In this document: one piece after another, positions 1 through 12,095 of the stretch
How positions within the stretch are numbered: the stretch's first letter is position 1
Layout: every line of letters starts with the position of its first letter
Origin: Enoplolaimus lenunculus
Lineage: Eukaryota; Nematoda; Enoplea; Enoplida; Thoracostomopsidae
Direction of reading: 5' to 3'
DNA length: 64,000 nucleotides
Assembly (NCBI GenBank): GCA_030248215.1
Contig: JASANG010002490.1
Coordinates: 1 to 64,000 of the forward strand
Translations under genes and position numbers: made by a program
Notes under the pieces: model-generated
Databases searched by the model: none
What the model saw: only the letters and a program-made list of their open reading frames with translations
Told to the model about the DNA's origin: nothing

Positions 1-140
1 GTGAGAAGTTCGTGATTTAGACTTAAGCCTGTATCCTGTATCGCCTGTATAGTTCTTTTCTCGATGTATGCTATTCGCTCTGATTTAGTAAAACGCGGCC
101 GGTAAATGTTTATTATAAATCCCAACCCGCAACCCGTATG

Positions 141-346
141 ACACACAAAATACCCAAATTTAAGGCCAGCAAATCACAGGTTATGTAATTTAACTGGTAC
201 CCGCGACCTGTGGGACACAAAATAACCAAAATTAAGGCCAGCAAATCACAGGTTATGCAATTTACTGGTACCCGAACCGTAAGACACAAAATACCCAAAT
301 TTAAGGCCAGCAAATCACAGGTTATGTAATTTAACTGGTAACCCGA
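141..346. repeat. three-unit tandem repeat, about 70 bp per unit
   Basis: Three consecutive units begin near 141, 215 and 284. Each contains the phrases ACACAAAATA, AAGGCCAGCAAATCACAGG and AACTGGTA(A)CCCG. The units differ by a few substitutions and small indels, so the array is moderately old. No coding potential is seen. It directly precedes the hairpin array at 440-580. Confidence 0.85.
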
Positions 347-439
347 GCCGGAATCCTTAACGCCGACGTCTGAATCTGATTTAATCCAGCCACTGGCTTT
401 ACCGTACCAAATACTTTTGCCGTTTTCCAGAATCCGTGC

Positions 440-580
440 AATTCTAACCCCGTTAGAATTACACCCCGTTAAACCGTGTACTCTAACCCCGTTAGAGTTA
501 CACCAAATTTCCGACCAATCTAACCCCGTTAGATTTGGCCCAACCGTTGTAGAATAATAAATCTAACCCCGTTAGATTTA
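440..580. repeat. array of four hairpins with CCC loops and covarying stems
   Basis: Four inverted repeats share the core CTAACCCCGTTAG but have different outer stem bases that still pair. They lie at 440-460 (9-bp stem), 476-503 (7 bp plus 5 bp across a bulge), 515-538 (about 10 bp with one bulge) and 558-580 (10 bp). In each, three C residues form the loop. The outer pairs are AATT/AATT, GTGTAC/GTTACAC, CCAAT/ATTTGG and TAAAT/ATTTA. No protein-coding signal overlaps them. They may be a structured RNA, a replication or transposon hairpin array, or amplified palindromes. Confidence 0.75.
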
Positions 581-1034
581 CTAGACTACTTTTCCCCAGG
601 TTTCCTTTAATACTCCAAGTTCCCCTTTTAACACATAACACCAGTATCCGATACTGGGTAAATTCTGCGCCCTGCGCAACACCAATAAAATCCGTAATGC
701 CTGATTTCCTTCACATGTTAAGCCACCGTGACTATTCTTAAATTAAATCCACTTGACCTTACTTATGAAACTTCTAGCACCAACGCAAAACCCGAAATTA
801 AAGAAAATAACGTAAGCCTTTGTTCGCAAGTAACTGTAAAATGCAACCAACCGATACCACCAAATCCAATAATCAAACTGATTCCGGTCCTGGCTACCCA
901 TATCGGCATCTCGACCTCATTTGCATTTTTGCCGACACCCACAATTGGGTGTCCGCAATGCGGTCGAGGTCGAGAGCCACACAACCGGAACTACAACAAC
1001 AACAACAACCATGCCGGAGACACTCAATAATAAA

Positions 1035-1070
1035 AGCACCATTTTGGTGCTGACATAGCCTAGCTATGTC
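1035..1070. repeat. two abutting short hairpins
   Basis: AGCACCATTTTGGTGCT at 1035-1051 is followed at once by GACATAGCCTAGCTATGTC at 1052-1070. Both have near-perfect stems. They sit in the same left-end region as the CCC-loop hairpins. The flanking 600-1,300 bp has short open frames but nothing I recognise. Confidence 0.6.
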
Positions 1071-1923
1071 GTTAAGCGCAGATTAGGCCAGCACGATATG
1101 CACCATTAATCAACGACGTTCTATGGCCACGCAGGGCCCAGGTAAGTTCAACATTGCGGACACAGCCGCCATAGCATCGATTTACCAATTTCTACGCCTT
1201 GTAGCAACGCCTAAGCCTAACTTAAGTTCTAAGAGAGACTAGGTGGAGCCAGGGACTCCCTTAAGGTGTGGTTTTGATATAGGGTTTTATTTTAGTTTTA
1301 GTTTTTAGTTTGAAATAGGTTTAAGTGTGGCACAGCCACCTACATAGCCTAACGTTTTCTACAGATCATTTTATTAAAGAAATTTCAACTGAAGTTTTGA
1401 TGATATAAATGAAAACAAGCATAAATGATAATTTGGTTCAAATTGGTTTGTATATTGTACTTACTAAAGTCATACCTAATAAAACAATTATGTGTTTGTA
1501 TTTCAGAATAATTCAAATTAAATCTTTTAACACAAGAACAAATTTTGGCAAAATTTTTATTGGAAAACATTAGGAATTTTCTATATGTGATGACTACGTT
1601 GCCGAGACATGCAGACTTAAGTTTCGAAGAATTTCTGCGTCTGCCAGATTGATCGATGTTCACAAAATATTGCAACCAATTTTACCTTTTAGTTTTGGCT
1701 ATGCAAGTAGTGAAACAAATAACTCGATTGTTCACTGCAAATTTATATATATGAAAACCTTAGACCTTTTTATATTGTCAGTTTCCTAAACCGCTGTCGA
1801 AAATTGGTTAAATTCAGAGGCCGAATTTTAAGGTGAGTCGTTTTGTGGTTCGATTACCACTCGTTTTTGTCTATCAGCTTTGGGAAAGTCTACGTATAAC
1901 AAACTTGGCCAATGTTACTTTAA

Positions 1924-2102
1924 GGGGCATAACAGTAGATTAAGCGCATTCCTAAGCCTAAGCCTAAGTCTAAGCCTAAGCGTATAAATGAGCCTATTCC
2001 TAAGCCTAAGCCTAAGCTTAAGCAAAAAATTAGTCTAAAGCTTAATCTGACTCTATTATAGCCCCTGCAGAAAACGATCTGACCCTGTTCTATACATGGG
2101 CC
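1924..2102. mobile_element. hAT-like MITE with telomere-like interior, left end eroded
   Basis: The right end reads CCCTGTTCTATACATGGGCC, the terminal inverted repeat of a family found about fourteen times in this window. The interior is a series of CCTAAG units followed by the shared block AAATTAGTCTAAAGCTTAA. The left terminus is degraded. The element is non-autonomous and has no ORF. Confidence 0.75.
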
Positions 2103-2520
2103 ACAAACTTTATGATCAAAATGTTTAAATCAGCAATTTTAAGTTGCCATAATGCTAGCATAAAACTTAATTAAGTATATGTATAGGTACATAGCCCAAA
2201 GGTTATACGTTTTTGTGGGAGAACTATAATACATTATTTAGGCAAAAAAACTTTTTGTGAGCATCTTAATATTTACAGAATACATGCAGTATAGCAGAAA
2301 AACGTGCTCTTAATTATAAGGAAGAATGGTACAAAATGTAAATTTGGCAATAAACACTTGGGAATTTTCAAAAAATAAGTTTGAATATGCCGTAGTTTTT
2401 TTGAATATTTTTAAATTAGTTGCACCGAAATTAAAATTAAAACCTACGTCATGTTATGAACTAAGGTTCAACGCAACGCTATGAACTATTAAGATGGATT
2501 TTAAAAACGTATATATCTGT

Positions 2521-2765
2521 CGTAGGCTAATCTGCTATTCCGGCCAATTACTAAATTGGCACATGCCAATCTGCTATTTTACGTAATAGCAGTTTGGCCT
2601 AGGCTAAACTGCTATTCACCCTATGGACCAGTCAGATTTCATTTGGCCAGATGCTATACCGTTAACCAATCAGCGTTCGTTTTACATCACTGTTGATTTG
2701 CTACATCTTAGGATCGTTATTTGGCCTAGGCCAAGCTATTTGCTGAGATAGCAGACTGCCCTACG
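2521..2765. mobile_element. MITE with CGTAGG...TCTGCTAT termini
   Basis: The left end CGTAGGCTAATCTGCTAT is matched, inverted, by the right end GATAGCAGACTGCCCTACG. The interior adds a second palindrome around 2565-2599 (GCCAATCTGCTATT against AATAGCAGTTTGGC) and repeated GGCCTAGGC blocks. No ORF is present. No second copy was found in this window. Confidence 0.7.
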
Positions 2766-3186
2766 ATATATCCAACAACAACGCTTACACCTACCGCCGT
2801 TTACGCTTTCATAGCACATAAAGCAAGAAGGGATCTTAGGAAGGTACAGAACGGTAACATTAGCAATGAATATTGCGCTCTGACGTAGCTTGCTTATACC
2901 TAGCCAGGACACTGTTCATAAATTATGTAATATCTTTAAACAAAGGTTTATGCAAATTTTTGTTCTGTTTGAAATCAACGAAACACATTTCAACTTATGC
3001 TAATAGTTTGAGGTTACGCTATCTTGTAATTATTCCATTTAAATTCAAATTCAGCCGAACGGAAACTTTCCCAGATAGAATTCTACTATCAGTTCGTTCA
3101 ACTAAAACTATTGAAAACCAAAAGTTCCTCTTCACACTATAATGACTTTACAACTATTTCTAATCACAAAGTAAACAGGTCCCTAA

Positions 3187-3345
3187 CTACACTGTAACAA
3201 AATGGGGAGTCGAATTGACTCTCTGGGAAATAGGCTTTTCCTGACTACACAAACTGAGTCAATTTCGAGTCCGCCAGAGTCAAATTTTGACTCAATTTGT
3301 GTAGTTCGGAGACAGTCAATTTGACTCCCTATTTTTGCAGTGTAG
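3187..3345. mobile_element. palindromic MITE, GAGTCAAATTGACTC family, copy 1
   Basis: The termini TACACTGTAACAAAATGG and ATTTTTGCAGTGTA are inverted. The body consists of GAGTCAA/TTGACTC palindromes and the phrase CTGACTACACAAACTGAGTC. Its flanks suggest a TA target. Related copies are at 24124, 58353 and 58715. It is non-coding. Confidence 0.75.
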
Positions 3346-3657
3346 AGCTTGTGTGGGGGGGGGGGGCTTGAACACCTATGGAAAATTTAAACACTGCTGT
3401 TAAACGATTTGAAACTTTGGAGTGCAATGATTTAAACGTTCTATGTAAACCACCCCCTAAGTAAACCGATTTTTAAAATTGTAGAAATAAATATTTATTT
3501 AAACACAGTTCAAAGCTTCAATGTAAACTTTCGTATCTGCTTTTGTGAACAAAATCAGGATCTTTAAAATTCGAAAATTGCGTCTTTAAATTAACAGAAA
3601 TAAATTTGTGAAATTAATAAATTTTTCGACTATTAAAACCTTGCACTGTATGTATTG

Positions 3658-4179
3658 TAGATGGGCACCGGATATCCGGAAATGAAAAATATCCGGATAT
3701 GTATCCGAAATGTCGAAACGTGTATCCGAATGCTTTTGTCTAAAATTTTTTTGGAATAATTTGCATGGTTTCACCACCAAAGTAGCTGAGCTGACGAAAA
3801 AATTGTGTATCCAAACCTCAGTCAGAATATTAAACCACATTCTTGCACAATTGTTCCATGATGATTCAAAATCTTTATTTGTTAAGCAAAAATTGTAATA
3901 ATAGAAACCTCTACGGCCGTCAAAGTAAACATGGGCCTGAGTTTCTGTAGCATTCGATATACGGCTGGGTTTCACACAGGTCTAGCTTTATATGCTTAAG
4001 AAACGAAAATTGAGGTTCGGAAACTCACAAAATATAAAATCGAGTTTCGGATATTCGAAATAAAAAATTTCGTTCCGGATATATATCCGGATTTCCGGAT
4101 ATATGCGGATATCCGGATAAATATCCTGCAAGAATTGCCGGATATCCGGATATGAAAAAATATCAGATGCCCATCACTA
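3658..4179. mobile_element. hAT-type element with TAGATGGGCA termini and GGATATCCGG repeats
   Basis: The left end TAGATGGGCACCGGATATCC and the right end ATGCCCATCACTA are inverted. GATGGGCA is a typical hAT-superfamily terminus. Sub-terminal blocks on both sides are built from GGATATCCGGATAT palindromes. The interior has short frames but no transposase I can recognise, so it is probably non-autonomous. The target duplication is not clean. Confidence 0.65.
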
Positions 4180-4380
4180 GTACTAATGTAATGTCCTGAC
4201 ATCCTACAGACAACATGTACTTGTCCACAGTCCCTTCTTTCAGAATCTAGACAGTTAACACTATATAAGTAAAACTATGAAACTGTACCTTAGCCTCCAG
4301 CTAAGATGTGTATTTGGATGCTGTTCCAAATTAGGCGGGTGGAACATTTATTACATCGGTGTATGCATTTTAACGTGGAT

Positions 4381-4591
4381 GAGCCATAAAGATCAGTGGC
4401 GGAACGTTTTGTTGTGGGACAAGAATAGAGTAAGGTTAAGCTTTAGAGTATTTTGTTGTTTGGCTTTGGCTTAGGGTTAGGTTTAGGCTTACGCTTAGGA
4501 ATAAACACATTCTTACGTTTAGGCTTAGGCTATTGTTTACGGTTAGGAATATGCTTATAATACTGTTCCGCCCCTGTTCTTTACATTGGTC
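4381..4591. mobile_element. hAT-like telomere-motif MITE
   Basis: The ends are a diverged form of the family termini (GATCAGTGGCGGAACG and CCGCCCCTGTTCTTTACATT). The interior carries TTAGGCTTAGG runs in the plus orientation and the shared block TTAAGCTTTAGA. It is non-coding. Confidence 0.75.
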
Positions 4592-4675
4592 GCAATTTCT
4601 AAGGTATGAATATACTTCATACTGAAAGAAAGGCAGTTTTAGAGCCTTAGGGTGTATTAAACGCATTTAACTTAT

Positions 4676-4744
4676 GTTGAATTCTGAACTTGTGTAATGA
4701 TGAATTACCTACTCATCAAACTCCACGCAAGTTCAGAATTCAAC
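4676..4744. repeat. 17-bp perfect inverted repeat with 35-nt spacer
   Basis: GTTGAATTCTGAACTTG at 4676-4692 is the exact reverse complement of 4728-4744. No related copy was seen. It could be a small TIR element or a transcript hairpin. The 4740-5100 flank has only short unrecognised frames. Confidence 0.7.
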
Positions 4745-5115
4745 AAGTTTGTATAATGAAAGATGACTCGAGTTGGTGGTGCGTTATACATGATTTTCGT
4801 GACAACATAGTTCACGTTGGACCGAGGCAGAACTGTTGTTGCTGTAAAAAATCGATTTACTGAAATCAATCGAAAATGATATATCACAATATGCCAGATC
4901 TGGTCAACATTGCCAGAGTTGTATCCCGACAAGGTTGAATAAGGTGAACGTGGTCATTGCTTCTCATCCAATTCCAGTTGCCAAAATTAACTCAGAACAA
5001 GATTTAATTGTGCTTCCTGTAAACGACGATGGTGATAGAAATGTTGAAACAACGAATGAGTTAATGTTCAAGTGAACATAAGCCATTCCGCTACCAAATC
5101 GGGACTGATTGTAGC

Positions 5116-5412
5116 CAGAGGCGGATCCAAAAATGTTTGACGGGGTATCTGGCAAATGTTATGAATTGCATAAATTGTAAAGGTAGGAACCTTATCATTT
5201 TATTACCAAAACAATTTTCTGAGGGCGAAAAATTGCAAGGTATTAAAGGGACCTTACCATTTTATCACTAAAAATTCTGTGCGAAACATTGTGTTTTATT
5301 TACAAAAAAATTTTTGCGGGGAAAAATTGTAAAGTGGAACGTTACCATTTGAACATAAAAAATGTTGAAGGTGGGGGCGTACGCCTCCCGCGTTCCCCTC
5401 TTGATCCGCTAG
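5116..5412. mobile_element. repeat with CAGAGGCGGATCC and GATCCGCTAG ends, copy 1
   Basis: The left end CAGAGGCGGATCC is inverted relative to the right end TTGATCCGCTAG. The interior repeats the phrase AAGG.ACCTTACCATTTTATCAC.AAAAATT and then GGGGGCGTACGCC. The same parts recur at 13190, 31398, 40199 and 46372. It is non-coding, and the family is unnamed. Confidence 0.6.
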
Positions 5413-6315
5413 TTACTGTAGCAAGGAGGGTTAATTGTAGCATTTTTATGGATAACCATTTCCGTGAAGGCAATAGAATACGGCAAATTTTGATATTAAA
5501 GCATGTTGAAAAACGTTTATCTTCTTGCTATCACAAAAACGCTTAATAGTCTTTAACAAGAGCATGCAACTGGGTACATTGTGTAGAAAAGAAGATACAT
5601 AGCGGCGTACATGTTATTTTTGGCTTAACCGTCTCCTCATTTAGGGGGGTGTTGATACCATGAAACCAGACAGATACTGAGCCCAGTCTAAAACATTGTC
5701 AGTTTGTACTGTAAGTTTTCGTCACATTTTATTTTATCGGTGTTCTGTATGCAGTTGATCCCCTATACTTATAGGGGTAGGGACTAAACGCAACGCGAGG
5801 TGGTACTTAGGTAACGCGTATTTTAGAAAGTTACAAGAGTCCAACAGCAACTTTGTTCGGCGTCGATGCAAAGTCGATGAAAGTCTTCATTCAATTTCCG
5901 GCAAAGTGATTCAACGAAAGTAAGAAAAAACATTGTAGCAGATGGAGATTGGGATTTTCGGTGCATCAGTTCAAGCACAAACTGATACTACAACGATTGG
6001 TCGATTACATGTATGGAATTATTGCAACGTGCTCTAATGACTCGTGCACTAAACCGGTAAAGTATATTTACACGAGTCAGACAAGGGCAAGCACACATAC
6101 ATGGGCGGCGAAGCAACAGATCACAACAGCCAGCTTTTATGTCAACTCAACTTTCCATCTCAAAAAAGTTGGTCCAATGGATCTGAAAGATAAAGCTTGG
6201 AGAAAGTTCAGGCCCCAACTATGGTCAAAGACGTACCACAATCTTTATAGGAATCAAGCGTTTTCGTAAAATGTTCAAAATCGTAAAAAGTAGGTACATT
6301 GAAAAATTTTAAAGT

Positions 6316-6569
6316 ACACTGTAAATCGCAGTGAGTTGATTTTTACTCAGAATAAGTTAAATCACTCAGTCTAAGTTAGGACTTTCAGAACGCAGAATTC
6401 TGAGTCAACAAAACTTTACTCCGAGTTAATTATTCAACTCACCCGGAATCAACTGAACTCAGAGTGAAAGTCAACTAAACCCAGAGTGGGTAATGCATAT
6501 TGTTATTAGCTCACAAATAACTAACTCGCTAGTTGAGTTGATTAATCCACTCATTGGGATTTACAGTAT
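6316..6569. mobile_element. palindromic MITE, TGAGTT/AACTCA family, copy 1
   Basis: The ends ACACTGTAAATCGCAGTGAG and TGGGATTTACAGTATA are inverted. The body is almost wholly alternating TGAGTTGA, AACTCA and CAGAATTCTGAG palindromes. Five more copies lie at 6998, 7908, 25811, 27594 and 43864. The target appears to be TA. Confidence 0.75.
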
Positions 6570-6997
6570 AGCTATGACATCTAAGCACCATACTATGCGC
6601 TCATCTGGGAAGGTTCAGAAACGAGCAAATGGCAAATCGCATACCATACTACATATACTCTCCAGCCAGTCTCGCAAGCATATACAGATAGCATAAATAT
6701 GTTTATTCTTTGAAAAATAAAAAAACAACTCCGATTTCGTGTTATTTTGGTGGAATTAAATTTCATTTTAAATTGGCAGCTCAGATTCGCAGTATTGAGT
6801 CTCAGGTGTTAATGAGTCAAAATAATTAATTTCGCATGAATTTGAATTTGAACTGATATATCTGGGTCTCAACAGAATTTTAGTATTTTGATTTAAACGT
6901 TTAACTTTGGCGTCATCCACCAGTGAGGTCGTGTGAAATACTCTTACTCTGTTATGGTTAAAATTTTACGTTGCATATGGGTCATCTGAAGTTCACC

Positions 6998-7231
6998 ACA
7001 CTGTAAATTCTGATGAGTTGATTAATCAACTCACATAGAGAATTATAGTTATTTTTGGCCATTTCTGAGTTAACTCACTCTGAGCTGCTTTAATTCCGGG
7101 TCAGTTGGTAAATTAACTCAGAATGAGTTCAGTCAATTCAGAAACCTGAGTTTTGAAAGACCTAATTCAGCGCTCAAGCTTTTGAGCGGTTTCAACTCGA
7201 GTTAACATCAACTCTCTTTAATTTACAGTGT
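6998..7231. mobile_element. palindromic MITE, TGAGTT/AACTCA family, copy 2
   Basis: The termini ACACTGTAAATTCTGATGAG and TTTAATTTACAGTGTA are inverted. The interior has the same TGAGTT/AACTCA palindromes as the copy 430 bp upstream. It is non-coding. Confidence 0.75.
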
Positions 7232-7502
7232 AGTGTTTTCTCGCCTGGAACATTAAGACGCAGGTTCAACGCGAGTTCCGAAGTTCCGTGCCTTCTGCAT
7301 TATGCGCAACATTTAAAATAATAAAAAATTCTAAAACGCGTTTTAAACTGTAAAATTTTGCCACACAAAAAGTGTCGGAACTTTTTCAGCTCCATCTTCG
7401 CTCACAACTGTGTGTGGGAAAACTTATTCACTAACAACCAACCTTTTTGAATCAATTTTGAGCATTTTCACACGGAGCCTCTTCCCCGAGGAACCCCATG
7501 CG

Positions 7503-7556
7503 ATGTCAAAAGGCACTAAAGGCAAGACAGGCGCTGGTGCCCAAAAATACCCCATA
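7503..7556 (+). CDS. possible first coding exon of an unidentified gene
   Basis: ATG at 7503 opens 18 codons reading MSKGTKGKTGAGAQKYPI and ends at a good donor, ATA|GTAAGC. The composition (Lys/Gly/Ala/Thr) is protein-like and unlike the surrounding DNA. The open frame continues past the donor to about 7826, but that part does not look coding. I find no convincing next exon downstream. It may be a lone exon of a long gene, a decayed gene, or chance. Confidence 0.25.
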
Positions 7557-7907
7557 GTAAGCAATTCATTATTGCGAAAGTTAAAATTATTGACAAAGTA
7601 CTTTTTGACTGAAGGTCTTGGGAGCCGCAGCCCACCATGCTGCGCAGTTTCCTTTAAAATTGCAAGGGTGGCCGCCCCTCTGAATGGACCAATTAGATGT
7701 ACAAAAGATACTCAGTTTTTGAAACAGTGGGAAAGTTTTCCAACTGTGGAGAACAACTGCAAAACTGCCAACGTATGTGTCACCAATGGGAATCATGAAT
7801 CCGATCTGTTCTGCGCAGTAAAATAGTTATGACGCGACTGCACATGTCTCCTTGCTTTCTAAAATCGAAATCCGTTCAATTTGGCCAGTAAAGTACAAAA
7901 ACGATAC

Positions 7908-8128
7908 CCTGTAAATTCCAGTGAGTTGATTTTAACTGAAAATGAGTTGAACTCAAAATAAGGTTTTTCAGAACTCAAAATTGTTTGAACTCATTCTGAG
8001 TTAACTTAGTAACTCACCTGGAATTAACACACATCAGTGTGAATTAATATTTACTGATGTTAGCTCCAAATAACCAGAAATAACTAAATTCTCTCTCTGA
8101 GTTGATTCTCATTGAAATTTATACTGTA
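7908..8128. mobile_element. palindromic MITE, TGAGTT/AACTCA family, copy 3
   Basis: The ends CCCTGTAAATTCCAGTGAG and TTGAAATTTATACTGTA are inverted. The body has TGAGTT/AACTCA palindromes and is more diverged than copies 2, 5 and 6. Confidence 0.7.
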
Positions 8129-8612
8129 TGTTTGAAAACTGCGTTAATTTTAAAATTTCAACTCATTATTCATTTTAAGATATAAATCCGAATTGAACAC
8201 AAGTCATACGACAGTATTCGTCAAAGACTGCACATTAAAATAAATTATATTTTAAGAAAAATTTTGTTAAATTTCAGAAATTTAATGATGTGCACTTAAA
8301 AATTATTATTACTGCCGACAAAATATTGACTCAAATATTGAAATAAAACCTGAATATGAATATTACTAATTGTGTCTCACAAATTCTAGTTAAACTTTAA
8401 AACTTCCTCTATATTCATTGATCTACATTTAGAATATAGCGTCGATTTAGAAACTTATAATTTGTTGCCTAATTAGCAAATAAATCCTGCTCCGGTTCTA
8501 ACCATTGAAAATTTCTATCTCGTCAAGGATAATCGCAGCGTTCTGTAATTGGTCAAAGTTTGAAAAATTGATTAAAATAACCACCAGTTTAAAATCATTA
8601 TTTCTCTGTTGT

Positions 8613-8645
8613 CAAACAACAATAACAACAACAACAACAACAACA
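8613..8645. repeat. (AAC)n microsatellite
   Basis: A run of AAC trinucleotides with one interruption. A shorter (AAC)n run lies near 995-1015. Confidence 0.9.
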
Positions 8646-11400
8646 CAGTGTTATAGTTTAGAAAATTATTAATTTGGTACGAAAAGAACGCTGAAACAAT
8701 GTTGTATTCTCGTTAATTTATCGAAGTTTAGAAATTTATTGCAACTGAAATTATATTTCAAAATCGTTTTCTTTTATTAATTTCGTATTAAAACATTGCT
8801 AATAGCATGATAAATTGACTTTTGATTTTTACTACAAACCGTGTATTTAATTTTTATGTTATTTAAATTGTTGTTGGCAAATTTTATATTATTTCAAACT
8901 GGTGTGGCTCTGAAAGTTGCAATTACCTTTTACTACGACTCTGAAATTCGCCCATTGCTGTTAGTCTAAAACATACGAACTTAATAGCGGGTTGGCTTGC
9001 GTTAGTAGACAGGTGTTCGACAGTTTGATATGTTGTGAGCTGTGGGCAATATAGGGGGGCTGTGCCCGTCCAATCTGAACATTGGAGAGCAAGTGCCCCT
9101 TCCCCTCACCCACTTCCGGTGCCTATGTTATAGACCTATAATTATCATAGTAGAATGCAAGTGAAAATCTTAGAATAAAGTTTTCAATTATTAATTTTTA
9201 AAAATCAGGTTTTAATCGAAATCCTCAAATGAAAAATTTGTTTCCGAATATCTGAAGCAAAATTCTGCCTAAATATTGAGTATTAATGCAGTATAAAGAA
9301 ATTTTGCAGGAACAGGAACAGGAACAGGAATTGAATTTTTGCAGGAACCGGACCAGGACCAGGAACCGGAATTTGAAATAATTTTTATCACCGAATTACT
9401 GTTGGACTTTTCCGCAAACTTTGCCAAAAAATAGCTTAAGCAAATTTTGAGCTATTTCACAATCAACTTTTGTGAAAACACAACAGAAACAGTTTATTAA
9501 CAAAATTGAAGTAATTAGAAAAATATTCATGTCGAAATAATTTTTAAAGACAAAGTTTCCAATGCTTAATTTATTAGGCATAATTTGCCCCAAAACCGTA
9601 AAAATTCTGGTTCCTGCATCTTCCAATGCAAGAACAAGAACTGGAACAGGAACAGGAATTGAATTTTTGCAGTAATTCTGGCTGGAACAGGAATTCCGGT
9701 TGAACCCTCACTATATATTATACACATATATATTATTTTGGTTAAATAATCAGTTAGCCCTACAACTCCTGCAAGTAGTTATGGTCACAAATCTCAATCT
9801 GTTTTGTGCCAAGTATATAAAAACTACTTCACTCATTCTACGTTTATACAAAAATTACGTGCGGGCATAATATACGCGCTTGAGATTAACTTAATCGACG
9901 CCGTTCAAAACTTTAGATATAAATTTTCAAAAATTTTCAAATTTAAATTAGAACAAAATCTTTCTAATCAAAACTAATTCATTACAATTACTTCATAGGT
10001 TCTGTGAAACCACTTTGTCTGTTAGGTGGTCAGTTTCGTACGGTTTAAAACTCTGTCACCTGATTGGTTTAAAATTTTTGCAATTTTTTTTATGTTGACT
10101 CAAAATATATATCATGTCGTTTAAAGCTTTAGGAAGTTCTAATTAGAAATCTGAACAGAAGTTAAATTTCCCAAGCTCCCTTTGGAGTTTATTACGATCC
10201 TTTTTATTTCAATTTGTCAAAACTTAAAACCAACGTTTTTCAAACATATCAACTATCGCCTTTTGAGTCTATAGACACTCGTTTGCTCTGCTATGAAAAT
10301 TTGCGTGTCAACAAGTTAAACTTCCCAATTAATATTTTATTCGATTTTAAATTTTAAGAAATTTTTAAATTATTATTTTTCATATACGAAATCAAAAATA
10401 AAATACTCAAATGATAATATTTGGTCGGTGTGCGGGACCTAAATTGGCCGCCTTGGGGGTACGTGCCAAGTTTGTGCGATTGTAAATTAAATCTGCCAGG
10501 AATAGCGAGTAAAGTACCAGTTCATACCCGTTCAGGATTTGACAATCCACAAGTATTATAACAAAAGCTAATTAGCAAAAACAGTTTTACAGTTGAACGT
10601 TTTGGTTCCGACGAATAATTTTACAATTTGAAAAAAATAATTGATTTTTATCATATTTTGGCTATAGAAATTGATATAATAGTTGTAAAGCTAAAGGTGG
10701 AATTTAGATTGCTGCCCACTCTCAGCTCCCTTAACTTTACTAGATGTTAACCTTTAACCAGGACGACAGGTCACCCGTGTACGGAGTGGGTCCATCCTGG
10801 GTCGACATCCTTGGAGGTAATCGCGAAGTCCATAAGGTCCAGTGTGTATGCAGCAAGAGCAGACAAACCGGATCCGAAGAAGCCACTCACTACTGCACGA
10901 AAAATGGGGTCTTCTACGGAACCGGACCGGTAAAATAGGCCGCGATAGCGGCTTGCACATTGAACACCAGGTGGATGACTGGATACCTGGCGGACCCGTC
11001 TAGCTTGTTAACGATGAGCCGCGCACCGTCCCGAAGGAGATAATAACTTAGGCTAGGATTTTAGCTAAACTTAGGCATACTTAACCTTAATCAAGTAAGT
11101 GGACAGACTGGAAAACGCGCACTTCGCTGGAGATCGCCAAATATCCGTTCGTTCACCTAACATGGGGTTGATCATCCCAGGTAATTTAGACAATCCGTAA
11201 CTTTTTTTGCTATTCTCATTCAGAAAGATCACCCAAAAGGTGGGTTAACGTTCGTAAAGAATTTCAGAACCTGTTGAGAAGTGCTTACAAAATGTACACA
11301 AAGCCGTTTATGGCAGAGAAAATTCACACTAAAATTAAAGGTTACAATAAATACCACCATGAATTGCCTAAGGTCAGAGTTTCGCTATAATGAAAATTTC
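8646..11400. other. AT-rich stretch without a recognisable gene
   Basis: No exon set can be assembled here. At 9307-9368 and again at about 9625-9700 there are degenerate AGGAAC repeats, each followed by the phrase AATTGAATTTTTGCAG, giving two direct copies of one repeat about 330 bp apart. At 10.75-10.95 kb both strands are open for about 65 codons, but neither frame resembles a known protein. Confidence 0.5.
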
Positions 11401-11639
11401 ACACTCAAGAAGCTATGCAACCGGTAGAAAAATAGAGATTTACCTCGGCAGAATCCTGCTCACCAATAGGTGCACTTGCTGCTTTTGGTATCGGTGCCGG
11501 CAGGTCGGTCGCCTGCCGAACACCGGAGCTCGACGGATGGAACTCATCTGCATCCGGACTGAGATCGGTTGAGACTGAGCACGTAGCACAAATATCCACC
11601 CCAGCGATCGCAGGGACGGAGTAGGCTGTCTTGCGACAT

Positions 11640-12095
11640 TACTGAGTTAATTACTAGATAATTTATCACATAAACTCAATGCAATTAGATTAAAACCCGA
11701 ATGCAATTGGGTTAAAACCCGAGGAAAAACATAAAAGCAGTTTATTTAAAACTACAAAACAAACGGTGAAAATATAGCAGCGCTACAAACCAAAAGTGAC
11801 AACTGTGCTCTCAAGTCAAATTTTCAGCTTCTTTTATAGCTGAAAATTTCAGCTAATAGGATATCTAATTTGCATATTGAGAAGGCAATTTACATAAATT
11901 TTTATAAAAAATTTGTAAAAGTGAAAATTTTATGCAAATTAGTTACCGGTTGGAAACAATCGAAGAAAGAAAGCTGCAAAGCAGCAGAACATAAAAGAAA
12001 AAGAAAACAAAAGGAAAAGAAAGCAAACACACCCAAAAAGGGTGAAGAGAAACAACTAAATAAAAAACAAACCCGGGCAAATCTGCCCACCTAAG
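11640..12095 (-). mobile_element. possible LTR-retroelement fossil, promoter-bearing segment
   Basis: Read on the minus strand, the segment has a GCTATAAAAG TATA-type box. A similar layout on the same strand is seen at 55.3-55.8 kb. No pol-type motifs were recognised nearby. The assignment to an LTR element is inference from composition and layout only, and it looks old and broken. Confidence 0.2.

Noticed and set aside
3586-3975. 129-codon minus-strand ORF
   Set aside because: It runs across the terminal repeats of the hAT-type element, shows no transposase motif and looks like chance.
7557-7826. Continuation of the MSKGTKGKTG frame as coding
   Set aside because: Past the GTAAGC donor the translation loses protein-like character and the other strand is equally open.
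10744-10960. A coding exon on either strand
   Set aside because: Both strands are open only because local GC is higher. Neither product resembles a protein family and no splice partners fit.
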